NCBI GenBank assembly: GCA_037179385.1
Contig: CM074179.1
Coordinates: 29,828,046 to 29,892,045 of the forward strand
Reading direction: 5' to 3'
Length of the DNA stretch: 64,000 nucleotides
DNA from: Holothuria scabra
Lineage: Eukaryota > Echinodermata > Holothuroidea > Aspidochirotida > Holothuriidae
Translations under genes and position numbers: made by a program
Shown: positions 25,189 through 37,866 of the stretch, in pieces
How the letters are laid out: each line of letters opens with the position of its first letter
How positions within the stretch are numbered: the first letter of the stretch is position 1
Notes under the pieces: model-generated
The model's database searches: none
What the model saw: only the letters and a program-made list of their open reading frames with translations
Told to the model about the DNA's origin: nothing

Positions 25189-25777
25189 CTATATTGAATG
25201 TGATACACCAGCTTCTCGGGCAAATCTTTTTTTCTCTGATCGATAGATTAGGTTGATACACAAATCGACTTCCTCTTTCACCTGGTCTCTACAATAGAGT
25301 AGCTCATGAGGAGACAACGATTGGAGGCATTCTTTGGAACAGCACTTCATCTGAATTATTTCACACAGATCTTTTACCACAGTTCGTTTTCTCGGCTGGA
25401 GTCGGGTCACAGTCGTATGAGCTGGCCATGGGGTTTCATGATTTGTAACGTGTGAACAGTCGTCGGGTTCTGGATCCGAGTCTGATAAAGAAGACAGATA
25501 GCGATGCAATGATTGTTCTTCATCTACATTTTCCTCGTCATCGCCTTTGTCCGATTCCGATAGAGAAAGCCGAAAACTTAAGTTACTCCAACTATCATTT
25601 AAGTCTATGTCTGCTTCAGCTTTTTCGATATCATAGTTTTCGTTCCTACGTACACTGCTGGTTATCAATATTTGAAGTGAAGCTCTTCTATAACTTCTTC
25701 AAACTCGTCTAATTCATGCATGCGAAGTCCAATGCATTCCCCATTTGCTTCTTCTGGCAACTTCTCTTGTACACCTT
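25189..25777 (-). CDS. Candidate acidic exon with Cys motif, unknown gene
   Basis: A minus-strand frame of about 159 codons (25668 to 25189) is rich in Asp, Glu and Ser (SLSESDKGDDEENVDEEQ, SSLSDSDPEPDDCSH), then basic (RLQPRKRTVVKDL), then CEIIQMKCCSKECLQSL with three clustered Cys. Just upstream in another frame (25777-25667) lies a second coding-like run, QEKLPEEANGECIGLRMHEL followed by DEFEEVIEEL, ending in TGA. Either a short intron or a frameshift joins them, or one is chance. A possible donor is CAG/GTGAAAG inside the Cys-motif region or GCTG/GTGTAT near 25205. Composition suggests a nuclear, disordered N-terminal region. Function unknown. Confidence 0.45.
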
Positions 25778-25780
25778 AAT

Positions 25781-26890
25781 CACTGTATATTGACTGGAAT
25801 GATTAGTTGAGTTGATCGTTGGTATTTTCTGAAAAGACCTTGCTCACAACAGTACGGAAACTATTATCCATCTTTTCACATGCATACATAAACTGCATGA
25901 ATCGTAACGACCTCCTGCTGACACTGCGATGTCCCTCGCAATAAAATCAAGTACTATCTCCGAGCGATTACTTCCATGATAAAATACCTTCTTAATACAC
26001 TGCCAGACCGAGTTGGATCATGCATGGTTGGATTACATCACCGCCCGCAACAAAGTGACATGTCTTTTTGCACCTTGTGATAATGATTAGCTTATTTGGA
26101 GTACGGTTACACGTTAACACAAAAGTCTTTGTGTTGACTTGTTTGAAAATATTTTTCCGGACTCAGATTTGAGTCATGTTTTTTATTTATTAGCGCAGCA
26201 TGGTCTTCAAGGGCAAATGTCTGGCAGAAATGCGGGACTACACAATAGGTACATAAAATCTAGCGATAGGGGGAAGTGCACGCTGCAATTAAATGTAAAG
26301 AGCAGTCCCCCAAACTTATTTGTAGAAAAAGCTAAATAGCACAATTTTCGTCTTATTTCTCTTCAAAGTATCTTTAATTACATTTTATGACTTTACTATT
26401 GCATATTCAAGGTAAACCAAGCAGTTATTTCTAGTAAATTTCACATTTGAAGAGAAAAAACATTGTCACGTGACTCCCAATAACCAATCATGAAACTATA
26501 CAGTCAACTACACTACTTCAATTTGGGATGACTGCTCCTGCCCTTTAAAACTATATATGATTTGGGGTAAGAAATGAATTCCATTGCTGGAAGTGGTGGC
26601 ACTTACATGGGGGCATGAAGAGCACTTGCCACCTCAGATTTTCCTTTTTTCTCCACAAACGTTCCTTTTCGCCTAGGATGGTTCAACCCTTCCCAGTCAG
26701 ATCCAGAACAAATATAAATATCATGAGACTTTAATTTTCCACGCGGAGATACCGGTATGCCAAAACCTCGGACCTTCCAGGGACTTTGCCCCTTGGACCC
26801 CACCGGGTGTTTGGTCCCATGGAACCCACTTGGGTCCGTAGTCACATCCGTTAAAGCAGAATATATCCATCCCGAGACTTTTTAATGATA
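25781..26890. other. No gene recognised
   Basis: Includes a fragment of the 'cccttggaccccaccgggt' repeat vocabulary near 26790. No domain or splice-supported frame was seen. Confidence 0.45.
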
Positions 26891-27144
26891 CACTCTAAAA
26901 AAGTTGGTTAAAAAACTAACCAACACTGGTCACGTATGTCAAATACCTGAAATTGGTTAAAGTTTACCCAATAGTTGTTGATTAATTGGTTTTCCAAGAG
27001 GGTTTTTTACCACTTAATTGGGTAACCAGCCTGTGGGGTAACCAAATAAACAACACATATTGGGGAAAACTTTACCCAATTTCAGGTATTTGACATACGT
27101 GACCAGTGTTGGTGAATTTTTTTAACTAACTTTTTAAGAGTGTA
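26891..27144. mobile_element. MITE with about 80-bp terminal inverted repeats and TA target site
   Basis: Ends are TA-CACTCTAAAAAAGTTGG on the left and ACTTTTTAAGAGTG-TA on the right. The inverted repeats extend about 80 bp and share aacactggtcacgtatg and tcaaatacctgaaattgg. The inner 90 bp is AT-rich with ggtaaccagcc...ggggtaacc. There is no coding capacity. The TA duplication and short size fit a non-autonomous Tc1/mariner-type element; the superfamily call is inference. Confidence 0.85.
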
Positions 27145-27475
27145 TGCTATATTCTTCAGTAGAGCAATTCGGTAGGCTTCGTCTTAAGGACCACAGAAGA
27201 TTTGTCCCAGGAGCTTTCCAGGGCCCTAAGGCGGGTCCCTGTACCCCAACTGCAATCGTCCACGATTCGCGATCGGTTTCGCGCTGAACGCGAATTGTGT
27301 TGCCCTTCTCAACATTTTGTTGTGCCCTAAGTGTGTCCCCATTACTTCCGTGCTTCCGAAATCCTGGTTTCTCCGTCCACTGACTGCCAGTGCTAAATTT
27401 AACACTTCAGCCATATTATATTAATCATTTATACCCTTTTCGTCAGGTCTTAGCATACTTCGAACAATAAAGATA

Positions 27476-28005
27476 CGTCCTCATTGCTCACATTACTGGT
27501 TAATTGGTTTCCTGCCACAAAAAACAAAACAAAAAAAAAAAAACAAAAAAAAAAAAAAACAAAAAACAAAAGAAAACAAAAAAAGAACATTAAAACGCAA
27601 GTGGTAATATTTCACATAACGTTGGAATTAAAATAATAACAATAATAGTAACAAAAGTAGGCCTAATTCAAAAAGTAAACAACACTGGCATAATCCACCT
27701 CTCGTAATTGTCAGTGAAGAAAAGATCAACAAATTGTTTTAAAGCAGTGGTGGCGGCGGAGGCAACTGAATATTTGGGAGTGGGGGTGGGGATGGGAGAA
27801 TCAAAACTTGAAGAAGCGTTTGAAAATGCGGGAAATAATGTAATGTTTGTCCTTTAAGAGGGGTCTAGGAGGATCTTTATTAGTGCATTGAATTAAACAC
27901 TTTAATAAACAATCTTTTGACCCCACTCAAGAAACACGCACCGAAATTATTTGATACTCTAAAGACATTTAGTAGGAATTAAACACGTTATACTTAGGAT
28001 ATTGG
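27476..28005 (+). repeat. Dispersed repeat family Y, copy 1
   Basis: Direct relative of 30220-30677. Shared blocks in order: attgctcacattactgg, ggtttcctgc.acaaa, ggtaatatttcacataac, aaaagatca.caacaaatt, ttttaaagcag, gaggcaac.gaatatttggg, gggggtgggg, caaaa.ttgaaga, and acatttagtaggaat.aaacac...ttaggatatt. This copy holds a 70-bp A-rich insert at 27515-27592. Non-coding. Confidence 0.85.
27515..27592. repeat. A-rich low-complexity tract
   Basis: A long run of A with isolated C and G (caaaaaaacaaaa pattern), placed where the sister repeat at 30220 has only 'caaagggttaaaa'. It was therefore gained in this copy, perhaps by expansion of a short A run. Confidence 0.85.
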
Positions 28006-29870
28006 AGAAAAAAAAACTATGACAAACAGATATTTAACGGAAAATAATCCCAAAATTAGGTGCAAAGTTTCACACAGGTGTGTGCGAAGCGTGTCAAAGG
28101 AAACTTCAACCGGCGAAGTGGCACAAAACCATGGGACTGATGCTGGGAACTGAGGTTCCTCCCATAAAGAATTTTTCTTAAATTTGATGGCTTTTGCCTT
28201 CATTTTGGACCATTTCTTAAAAAAAATCAAGGCCCTCTTAGATAGGTGTCTTTTGAATTGTTTGTTATAACTGTTGCAAATAGTAACTGTTTGTCTCTCG
28301 AATTAATTGAGAGAAAACGAAGCAGTTATTCCGAAGCGTGCATGAGCTCTTATGTGCCTCAATGGTTTAGAGAAAAAACGTCAGTTAAGCTTAATGCAAA
28401 TGGTGGTACAGTATTTTTGCGGGGAACGTACATGATCAGTGGGAGAGGGAAAGGGGAGTCTGTAAATATTCGTTAACTTAAATTATTACACGCGCTGACA
28501 GGCTGACGATACTGTGGAATCCCCATCCTGTTGCATGGTTTCCTTCAAGGCAGTGGCGTAGCCAGCCTGGGGAATTTTTCATAGGGGCGATGGAAGGGCG
28601 GTCAAATTTTATGGGGGCTAACACAAATTTTGGCCAAACTGTTCCTTTGATTGCACAGTATACGCGATGCTGCTCATATGGGCATGACTGTCAACTTTTA
28701 GAGACTGGTGAGAGGGAGATTTGCTTGGACTCGCAGTACTGACGCGGATCGCCCGCGCAAGGTGATTTTTGCCGAAAACGCCCCTAGATTGCAGGGGTGT
28801 ATCACAGCATTCCATGTGCATGTTCCCAATCACCCCGAAATATTAGTCGTACCGGTTGGTGACAAAGACATGTGATTGATAACCTGTCAACCAGAAAGCA
28901 GGCGCAACTTATTGCATGAACGAAAGGGAAACGGGGCGAATGACGAGTTATGTGGACGCATTTTGGGGTTACATTTCGTTTGGTAGCATATCCTCAATAT
29001 CAAATGAAAAAAGCGACATCGTTAGCCATGGCCCTCTCCGAAGAGGAAACTGCCACTCCGAGTTGCAGCTCCGTTCTCAAAACAGGGTGAAAGCTTGCTT
29101 CAAATGCCATATTTAAGTGTTGCTTATTCACATGTCGTGTATCGACTGCCGTACCCCATGTTCTGAAATGTTGTGTGCGGACAAGTCGCTTGATTGTTCT
29201 CCAGCAACTCACTGTAGATACTTAGCAAAGATTAGACTACGGATGCCTTTACAGGCGTTTCAATAAAGAGCTTATCCAGTGGCGTGCGCAAGAATGTGAG
29301 TTCCCTCCATTGACATGGAGGAACTTGAAGTCTAATTGGCCGGACGCAAAATCCTTCATCCTGATGACAAGGGACGGAAACTAGACAAGGGGAGGGGTGC
29401 GAAGTCTATAGACAGGCATCCAATGCTCCCCGCCACAGTGAATTGTTGCGGAGAAGAAGAGAATTTTGGAATAAATTACATAGCAATTCACTGGAAAAGG
29501 CGCTTCACAGGCCTATTTACCCCATATAAACATGGGAAACAGTAGCAATATTATTGAAAACATGATGTTACTTTAAAATACCAAAAATGTGTTTAAGGCA
29601 GGCCAGGTTCTATGGGGGTGGACTGGGGGCTCCAGCTCACAAAATTTTGCAAAATTGTGTGTAAGTTAGTAGTCGGGTAGTGGTGAAGACAATCATGTGC
29701 TCAGAAAATACTCTTTATGCCGTTTAAGCCCCCTAAAATTTGTCCCTCAAACCGCTTCTAGTTAAAAGGTGGGAGGTGGGCGGCTTCCCCGTTCTCCCCA
29801 CTTGGCTTTACGCCTACCTATTACGCAAATAACCAATATAAAGGAATCATTATATGAGTAGATGATTTAC
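28006..29870. other. No gene recognised
   Basis: Contains another 'cagtggcgtagccagcctgggg' repeat start near 28552 and 'ccagtggcgtgcgcaag' near 29276. No coding evidence. Confidence 0.45.
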
Positions 29871-30035
29871 CGTTTCTTCTGAAACTGTTATTTGTTTTAG
29901 TGGCGAACCTTTGAAAGTGAAGGTATCTTCTAACTGGCGCACAAATATGGTTGTTCGCTGCCATACAGCCATAGGAAGGGTCTTAGAGAGGGTGTTCTCA
30001 TCCTCCTTTGGCAATTTTTTGATATTGAGCGCGAC
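29871..30035 (-). CDS. Candidate internal exon of an unknown gene (55 codons)
   Basis: On the minus strand, cattttgcatctcag precedes 165 nt of open frame that ends ...GAAGAAACG followed by GTAAAT, giving plausible acceptor and donor sites in the same phase. The peptide starts VALNIKKLPKEDENTLSKTL and includes VWQRTTIFVRQLEDTF; its composition is protein-like and without repeats. I do not recognise a family. It lies upstream of the exons at 25.2-25.8 and 22.8-23.2 kb on the same strand and could belong to the same gene. It could also be a chance frame. Confidence 0.35.
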
Positions 30036-30219
30036 CTGAGATGCAAAATGATACGATATTTGAAACATTTTGGACCTTATTAAAACATGCGACACGGTCA
30101 GTTGGGGAGGGAGAACGGGCGTATATTTTTCGGTCAGACTCGGTCAAAATGCATCTGACTTCGCCATGACTTACTGATTTTACCTGATTACTTACAATGA
30201 TGGGGCATACCCCCCGGCT

Positions 30220-30677
30220 GGTCCTTATTGCTCACATTACTGATTTTTATCGGTTTCCTGCTACAAAGGGTTAAAATGCAAGCGGTAATATTTCACATAA
30301 CTAAGAAAAGAAGGCAATAACAAGTAATTAGAAAAACACACACACACACACACCCACATAGTCTAATTCGAGTTGCTGTCGGTGAATAAAAGATCACCAA
30401 CAAATTATTTTAAAGCAGTCGCGGCGCGAAGGCAACCGAATATTTCGGGTTGGGGGTGGGGCGGTTGAATCAAAATTTGAAGAGGTATTTGAAAAATGCG
30501 GGGAATAAAATGATCTATGTCCTATAGAAGGGTCTCGGAGAGGTGTTCAATTTATTTAATGCCATTAAACAAAACACTTTTCTAAACACCCTTTTGCCTC
30601 CACTAAACACGTAATAACTTTATACTCTAATTACATTTAGTAGGAATCAAACACAAAATATTTAGGATATTAGAAGG
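30220..30677 (+). repeat. Dispersed repeat family Y, copy 2
   Basis: Direct-orientation relative of 27476-28005 (blocks listed there), about 2.7 kb downstream. It has a short (CA)n tract at about 30335-30352 absent from copy 1 and lacks copy 1's long A tract. Non-coding. Confidence 0.85.
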
Positions 30678-32039
30678 GTGTGTCTTAATTTGAAAGTAAT
30701 TTTTTGTGGTCGTTCACATGATACTCTTTATTTGCATCATAGAAAACACATTTCCGGTGGCGTCACGGTAGTAGCCTGGGGAAAGTGTCTCCCCCACGGA
30801 AAAAGCCGAGGGGGCCAACCGGTAAGAAACAGTGTATACAGGGGAAAAGGGGGAAGGGAACGAGGAGAGAAAAAGAGAAATGAGAGAGAAGTTAAAAGAA
30901 AAAGGAAAGTTATACTGCAGAAATGGGGAGAAAAAATCCTCCCAACACACAAACGAATACAAGTAGGTCTTTTAGTGAGGTTTACATTATATTAGACCGG
31001 TCAATCCAGGCTGGGAAACAGAATTGAGTTATTGTAAATGTCAGGACATAGCTTGCCGTCAAAGAAGTCTGAATCAAATATCTCCTCTAAGCTTTTGACA
31101 CACTTTGTTCCCGTGAAACACCCTTTCAAGTTAGTCAAATAAGATTCGAATCAGTTCGAACCATACTCGAATCAATAGAGGACACGTTTAGTGAAATGAC
31201 AGTTCGTCTATGTGATTAATTTGAAGTGAAAAAACTCATGTAGGCCTAACTGTCCACGGGAGGGGTATATATTACACATGAGGAATTGAAGGGAATAAAG
31301 GCAGTCATTCGTCACCCTAAACTACAGTTTCAGTATACATATATCAAAACTCTCAATTGGTACAGCTCTTTGAATGGCATCACATTCAAACAATGGATCA
31401 TAGCTAAATTACCCAGCATGGGCACTGAGAGTGTCTTGATTACACATTATGGACTTGTACGGCTACTGGGACAATCCATAAAGCAATAAACAAGGATTGT
31501 GTCTGGATAAAGATGAGTTTTAGATAAATATGGGAGGGGCTAGAAGTAAGTAGGTTGGGAGAATTGGAACTGTTTGGGATGATGAAAATATGCCTTTAAG
31601 TACAACAAAGTGGCCGTCACTATCGCTAACCAGTCAAGAATACTTTCATGCCTAGATACATACCTACTTATTACACATCTCCAGGCATGCATCCACAACT
31701 CTGCATGGTTTCATATCTATCCTACTGTTGAAAAAAAACATCACTACGCGTGTTTTCGTATCATGCATTTTTTGTCCCCTTCTCTGGCCAAGTGTCCCCA
31801 AGCTTTCTGAAAGGACCGACGATGATCTTACTAATTTGGAGCTCCACCCTTTTTCGGCTAATATGAAAAGGGCCCTACCCCTCTCTAATTTCCAGTATTC
31901 CTCTTTTGAGAGGTCTCAAAACTAGTCCTTTATTGGCGTGTTGTGTGCGTCCAGTCACAGATAAGAACCGTTGTATAAAACAATCTCACGAAAAGGACTC
32001 TATAGGGAACCAACGGTACGTTTTTGCTCAGTACCATTA
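30678..32039. other. No gene recognised; purine-rich tract
   Basis: A G/A-rich stretch at about 30840-30915 produces Lys/Arg/Glu-rich artefact frames. 'ggtggcgtcacggtagtagcctgggg' near 30757 is a variant of the dispersed repeat start. Nothing else was recognised. Confidence 0.45.
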
Positions 32040-32365
32040 ATATCCTCAGGGGTCACCTATATTCAACTGTAGTGAAAGGGGACCACTCTTTGTCTAATTT
32101 TATTTCAATTTCACTATTGAGATGAAGTAAAAGTTCATTTTTTCAGCGCGCCCCGCGCGCCCTTTACAGCTAACAGCTCTGTGAAAGTCACTTGAAAAAG
32201 ACTATATAAACCACAGTATGTTTGTGTTTCAGTAAGAATGTCTTTAGGGGGCACCGCTATTCAGCTAAGGTTAAAAGTGACCCATCCTTTCTCTAATTTT
32301 CATTCAGTTTCATTATTGAGATTTTTTAAACGTAATTTTTTAGGCGCGCTTCGCGCGCCCTATCA
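32040..32365. repeat. Two diverged tandem copies ending in GCGCG palindromes
   Basis: Copy one (about 32045-32165) and copy two (about 32245-32362) share 'ggggcac/gtcacc..tattcagct', 'gtgaccca/ggaccac', 'tctaattt', 'ttca.tttca.tattgagat' and end at cagcgcgccccgcgcgccc and aggcgcgcttcgcgcgccc. The palindromic end is like those at 20322, 22205 and 33414. Non-coding repeat. Confidence 0.7.
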
Positions 32366-33649
32366 TAGACAAGGGTTGAATTCACATCATATGAAAAGTC
32401 CCTACTTTTCTGAAAAGAAGATCTGGGGCACCAAGGAGGGACCCCCTGGAGAACCTTAATTTAATGTAATCCATTCTTCCTCCCCGCACCCTCTGCATTA
32501 TCGATTCCGGCCGACTTTAATCATATGGAGTAAGGATATAATTGAAGAAAGTCAAATTGTGATATTTGTGTTCTATAAAGTGCCCATCTTATGTAATTTA
32601 AAGCTGAAGCTAAAATGCATCATTTTGAATGCCTACAATTTCGTAAATACCCAGGAGTCAGGCTGGGGACTTCTCCCCCTGGACCCCCACCAGGGGTCCT
32701 TAGGCAGCTCCCTGGACCCCACGCCGTTAGGGGGAGCGCTCCGCGCTCCAGCGGCGCCCCCCACTTTCAGAGATCAAATCCCGCCCACTTTGCTACTAGT
32801 ACTACACTTAAACTCCTAAACATGAAGTTCAAAATTTTTGCCAAACATAGTAGCTGCCCCATTTCGCATCTAAGACGCATGACATAAACAAAATTTCCCT
32901 TATAGACCACCTCTCAAGTCCAGGATGGCTTCCAATGAACGGGGTCACATTTCTACATTTCCTGGAGGATAACCTCTCTCAAAAACGCATCGTCTTGGTA
33001 CCACTTACCTATTAGCCTACAATATATCCTTACGTGAGTGAGGTTAGTGGTCAACGGGAAAAAACTTAATGAGTTTTCAGTAATTATTTCTTTCTTATCA
33101 ATCAAAATCTGCAAGAAAATTGCCCGACCCCTTCACTGGGATACCTGGCTAGACCACTGCATCTCATGTTTTCTGGTTTAAAGGATATTGCCCGAAACAA
33201 GCTTGCACATAGGCTATATGTTTGCATGTTTTTTTTTTTTTTTTATAGATTCCGGGGGGGGGTACTCTTTTGGGACTAACTACATTTCTTGGAGACAGCG
33301 GCGTGTGCAGGATTTTGGAGGTGGGGACACAACCTGTGATTCCCACGACTTATATGAAAGAGAGTCACCATTGCATCGAAGTCACCATTGCAACGAACTT
33401 GAGGTGCACCACTTGCGCGAAGCGCGAGTTAGAACGCGTGGGTTCCAGTGGTCCGCGTGAGAGCCCCTGGCAGGGTCCAAAGGCAGAGCCACAGTGGGAG
33501 TCCAAGGGCGAAGTTCGCTGAAGCTCATGCAATACAAGGTGATAAGAAAGCTGTATTTTCTCCTTAGGGCACTATTGATCAGTTTAAGTTTCTGTGAAAT
33601 TTGATGTCGGTGACGGAAAGTTCAGTGTGTGAACACCATTACTCTGGGG

Positions 33650-33970
33650 GCGTAATTTGAGGCGCGCCCTAATTTTCGCCCCTCTTAGGCAATTTTTTGA
33701 AAATATTTTGTCATTTCCAGAGTTCAGAAAAGTTCACAAAACTGATTTATGAGGGATCACGACTGCATTAGTAACTGCAAACCGCTGCGCGCGAAGAGCC
33801 GGATAATCTTGATTTTTTAAACAAGTAATTACGAAAATGGAGCTTTTATTTCAGAGATCTCTGAATTTCATGACGGAAGAGTTGGGAAATTCACTACAGT
33901 TGGCTGGTGTCACGAATGGCACATCCCATAATTTTTCACTTTTCAGAGCAAGGTGGCAATCGCCCCCTTG
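33650..33970. repeat. Dispersed repeat family X, copy 3
   Basis: Aligns with 12590-12790 (gtcatttccagagttc, aaactgattta, gaatttcatg, ttttcacttttcagagc) after a 'gggcgtaatttgaggcgcgccc' block like that of copies 1 and 2. Orientation is the same as those copies. Non-coding. Confidence 0.65.
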
Positions 33971-36900
33971 TCCCCGCTGTAGCTACTCCACTGACTGCAG
34001 TATGTGTCACACATATTGACAGAATTGTACGTTTAGGATCACGAGGCCAGTCAAGCCTACTCAATGAAAGCGAAAGTTAACAGGTTTTAAAACAAAATTT
34101 TAAAGCTGGTTAAGGAGACTAAACGGGCAAAGGAAAGTTGGTGATAGTAGGAGTAACTGCACCATGGACCACGTATAGCCCCCTGGGGCCCCTTCCACAA
34201 AGAGTTACACACAATCTTAATTATGATTTACTATTGGGAATCAAAATTAAGACTGTGCGTAAGACTTTGTGGAATGGGCCTCAGAGTGACTTATTCTTTT
34301 CTGACGGGCAATGCCACTAATACTAAGAGGTTTAAATACTCAGAGTATCTCTTCAAACTTACTGACTTCGGAGGTGGGGGCCTGTGCCCCCGCCCCGCCC
34401 CCTTTAAAACACGTACTGCTTGGACCGACTCTCATGGTACCGTGTCGATCTGAATTTCCTAGTTAACAATTTACAGGACGGTGGTAATTATAACAGTATT
34501 GGTACATCGTACTTTCATTCGAACAGTGGTGTACTCAAGATTTCTCTCAAGAGGGAGAGAGCTCTCAAGAGGGAGAGAGAGGGGGAGGGGGGAGTCGGGG
34601 GTGCTGGGGTGCAGTTTGTAGAGTGGTCGCCGGCATGCGGGACTAAACGTGCTCAAGCTAATGGTTTATTGGCGCAAAAACTGGCTGGAGATAGATGCTG
34701 ACATTCATGCTGTATACGGCACCATACTCAAGAGTTTTTCTTTTGATCTGGGCCACTATTATAGCACTTCTCCCCAACATTAGTTCAAGATCTGATTGTT
34801 TCTTACGAGATAAGTGCAGTGCACAAAAGTTACAATTTAAGCATACTGAACACTGAAAGACGGCGTTCTACCAAGTTAACACAAACATTCACAGGAAACC
34901 AAACCAAAGGACGTTGGCGGAAAGAGTCGAGAGCGTCGACGTCAATAAATCTCATTTACCCCCGGCCTTATTATTGCCATGAAAATGTTATCAACTCCAT
35001 AGTTAAGCCAAGGAGATTCTACAATGCTCCCTTTAACCAGAGGCATGAAATCCCATAAACAAGCGGGGAGTTCTTTGACTTTTCCTTTTCACACCTGTTA
35101 CGTAATATTGCCATAAGCCAAACAACTAGCGGACAGACATGGGCTCAGTAGCCTCAGTACAATGTTATGTTTGTTTCAATGGGAAATTAGAGCTCCGTTG
35201 TAGCTATCTGGTGTGCCTACAGTGCAAATAAACAAGACTGTATAGGTTAATGAGAGCAAAGAGGTCGCGGTATTTGATGTAAGCTGAATCATTCGTGGTA
35301 AAAGACCGGGCAGAGTCAGTATTCTAACCGATTGTTTCATTTCTTGCCGGACTCAGCTTGAGTTACAATGCCGCACAGTCTGCAGAAACCGGTGGGAAAT
35401 GGGAAAGTCTTCGTTATTGCTAAAATCAGGCATGGACAAGAAAAAAATAAATAAATAAAAAGCACAACCAGAGGCCGCATAATGAGCTTGGGTACGTCCT
35501 CAAATCGGTTAGTCAACAACAAGGAAGAAGAGATCAACGTACAGTAAGTATAGCTTTCGTTTTAGTTTCATAATTCATCACAATATAGTAAATTGTGTAA
35601 CTAAATTTATAAATTTAGAGATCATTTCTGTCGTGAAGTATATGAATGTGCATCAGGAAAGCCAGGCTGACTATCGACCATAGACTGTAAATCAGTTGTT
35701 CCCAAACTTTTGCATTTCAGAAACAGCATCAGATCGCGATCCCAAAGAAAAATCACAAATTCACCTTGCACTTACCGTTTCTACCGCAGTGTTTGCACTT
35801 TACTTCACGAAGTCACATAAGCAATGTTTAAAGTTTATGGTTAAGTCGGTCTATTGTAGGGTGACTAGTCACCCCTCCTCCAACACCATCAACTGTGGTA
35901 CCCATTAATGAAAGGACAAATTTCAAACTAAAGAAACAAAAAACAAAAATCTAGAGCAACATAAGACAGGCGTTAGAGAATTGTTTGTATTCTTTCTGGA
36001 TATTTTAGTGGAGTGGACACCCCTCCCCTTAGCCTACAGCTCGGACCTCCCCCAAGACACAGCCCAATGGTTACCTACTTCACAAATTTCTGGATCCGCC
36101 ACTGTAGTCTGCCATCTGTATCAATACATAATAAATTATATTTACAAACTTTTGATCAGGGAGAGACCCAAATTGCACAGGGCCCGGGACATTTGTACCC
36201 CCCTCGGCGGCCCTGTGGGTTATATCAACCACCCCCTGGTTTGAATGATATAGATTCCCAGTCCACACTGGATAAGTTGAAATCACCTAAGAGCATTGAT
36301 ACATTTTGGGAATTTGGGGATGCAACAAATAATAACGATTAGTCGACTAAGGTCGATAGAATGCACCTTTTAGACAGGTGATAACCCCTTGAAATGTATT
36401 GGTATCCATGTACTTTCACACTCAGTAGGCCTAATGAGGTTAGGTTAGGTAGAAGCAATAAAGATATTCTCGACAGCGATGAACACTCCCCTCCCTTAAT
36501 TTGTGGTCACGGCGGAAGACTGACCATGATTGAACGTGACGGGAAACACTTCCACAAAGCATGGAAAAGTACTTCCATGCACAAAGGCAACTGAGTCATT
36601 CAGCCAGGACTCCGCCCGACAACAATATCAGGGTCCTCCGTGGCAAGCATAACGTCAAAGCTAGGGAGACTGGCCATATAATGATTTGGCAATTAACATT
36701 ATTTTATTATTTTTATATTTAATAAATAATTTTATATTAAATAAATATCCCGCGGGCAAAAGGCACAAGCATTTTGACACCAGGAATCGATCACTTAGGT
36801 GTTGAACTCAGTGACTGAGGACCTATAGTCCGGTGTCAGCTACAAAAACGGTCGAAAAGCTGTTATTTGGGATTTAGGGGCGTGGCCCATTTTGCCCTAT

Positions 36901-37866
36901 TTCCAAGATGCTGATTGTCCATTTTCTTGGATTTAACACTGCCATCTTTAAAAAAAAATAAAAAAGAAGAAAAATGACCGCAGTGACTGACTCCAGTTAA
37001 CAGGTTTTAAATCGTTGCTAAAATTACACAAGAGGGATCATGGGACCTGAGAGTATATAAACAAAATGGCACAGATAGGGGTCAAATGGTGTAATTTTTG
37101 TACTGCTGATTGGAGAGTGTGAATGCCTCGCATTCTGTTTGTACTTGAATTATGGTTCTTAGAAGGTACTGTGCATAACTAAGCATATTCCCCTGTCTGC
37201 TTTTTCTAGATTCTGATTCTGTTAATAGACAGCTGACCAACAGTGTCTTTGGGCATGTGTTAGCAGTTAAGGGAACGAAACCTCTCCAATGGGCACAATG
37301 GTTCAACAAATAACCACATCATCTGCGAATAGGAGCCACTTTCCTGTCACGATGGAAATTTTGTGGAACATGAACAGAAACCTGTAGGCCTCTACCGCCA
37401 ACTTATCCAGGCTTTGACCTCACCTGGGCAGTGGTTGTGGATGCTTTCTGTGGCATAGGTAAGGACAAAGGTTATCATACTGTATAAAGGCTGATATTTT
37501 TAGTCCACTATTCAATTCTCCCGTATGATGTAAAGAATAAGACTAACAGTTTTTTTTTTTTTTTTTTTCGGTGGGGGTGTGTTCGTTTGTACTGAATTAT
37601 ACCCTATTTTGTGAAACCACGTTCAGTGCCTCTTCTTGTAGCTTAGGATAGATCACAGATCACATCCTTGTAACATGCCATGGACATGATTTGAAACATT
37701 GCTACAAGCCAGGATCGGATTTAGTCTAAATTTTCCAAGGTTTATTTTTTTTTTCTTTCGTAGTATTAACGGACCATTTCGCCTAATTGATTCTTCATTA
37801 TGTTGTGTTGTCTTATAATTGCTACAAAGTAATAGCAATTTCAAGGTATACAGTTTCAAGTTTTCC
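33971..37866. other. No gene recognised
   Basis: Contains an AT-rich 'ttatatttaataaataatt' tract near 36712, (ga)-rich sequence at about 34540-34590 and a T21 run near 37549. No domain, RNA gene or splice-supported exon was seen. Confidence 0.45.

Noticed and set aside
24827..25256. Overlapping plus-strand frames of 99 and 124 codons
   Set aside because: No domain pattern, no splice support, and they run opposite to the better candidate exons.
27515..27592. Poly(A) tail of a retroposed gene
   Set aside because: The A-rich tract lies inside repeat family Y, not at an end, and no gene-like sequence or TSD adjoins it.
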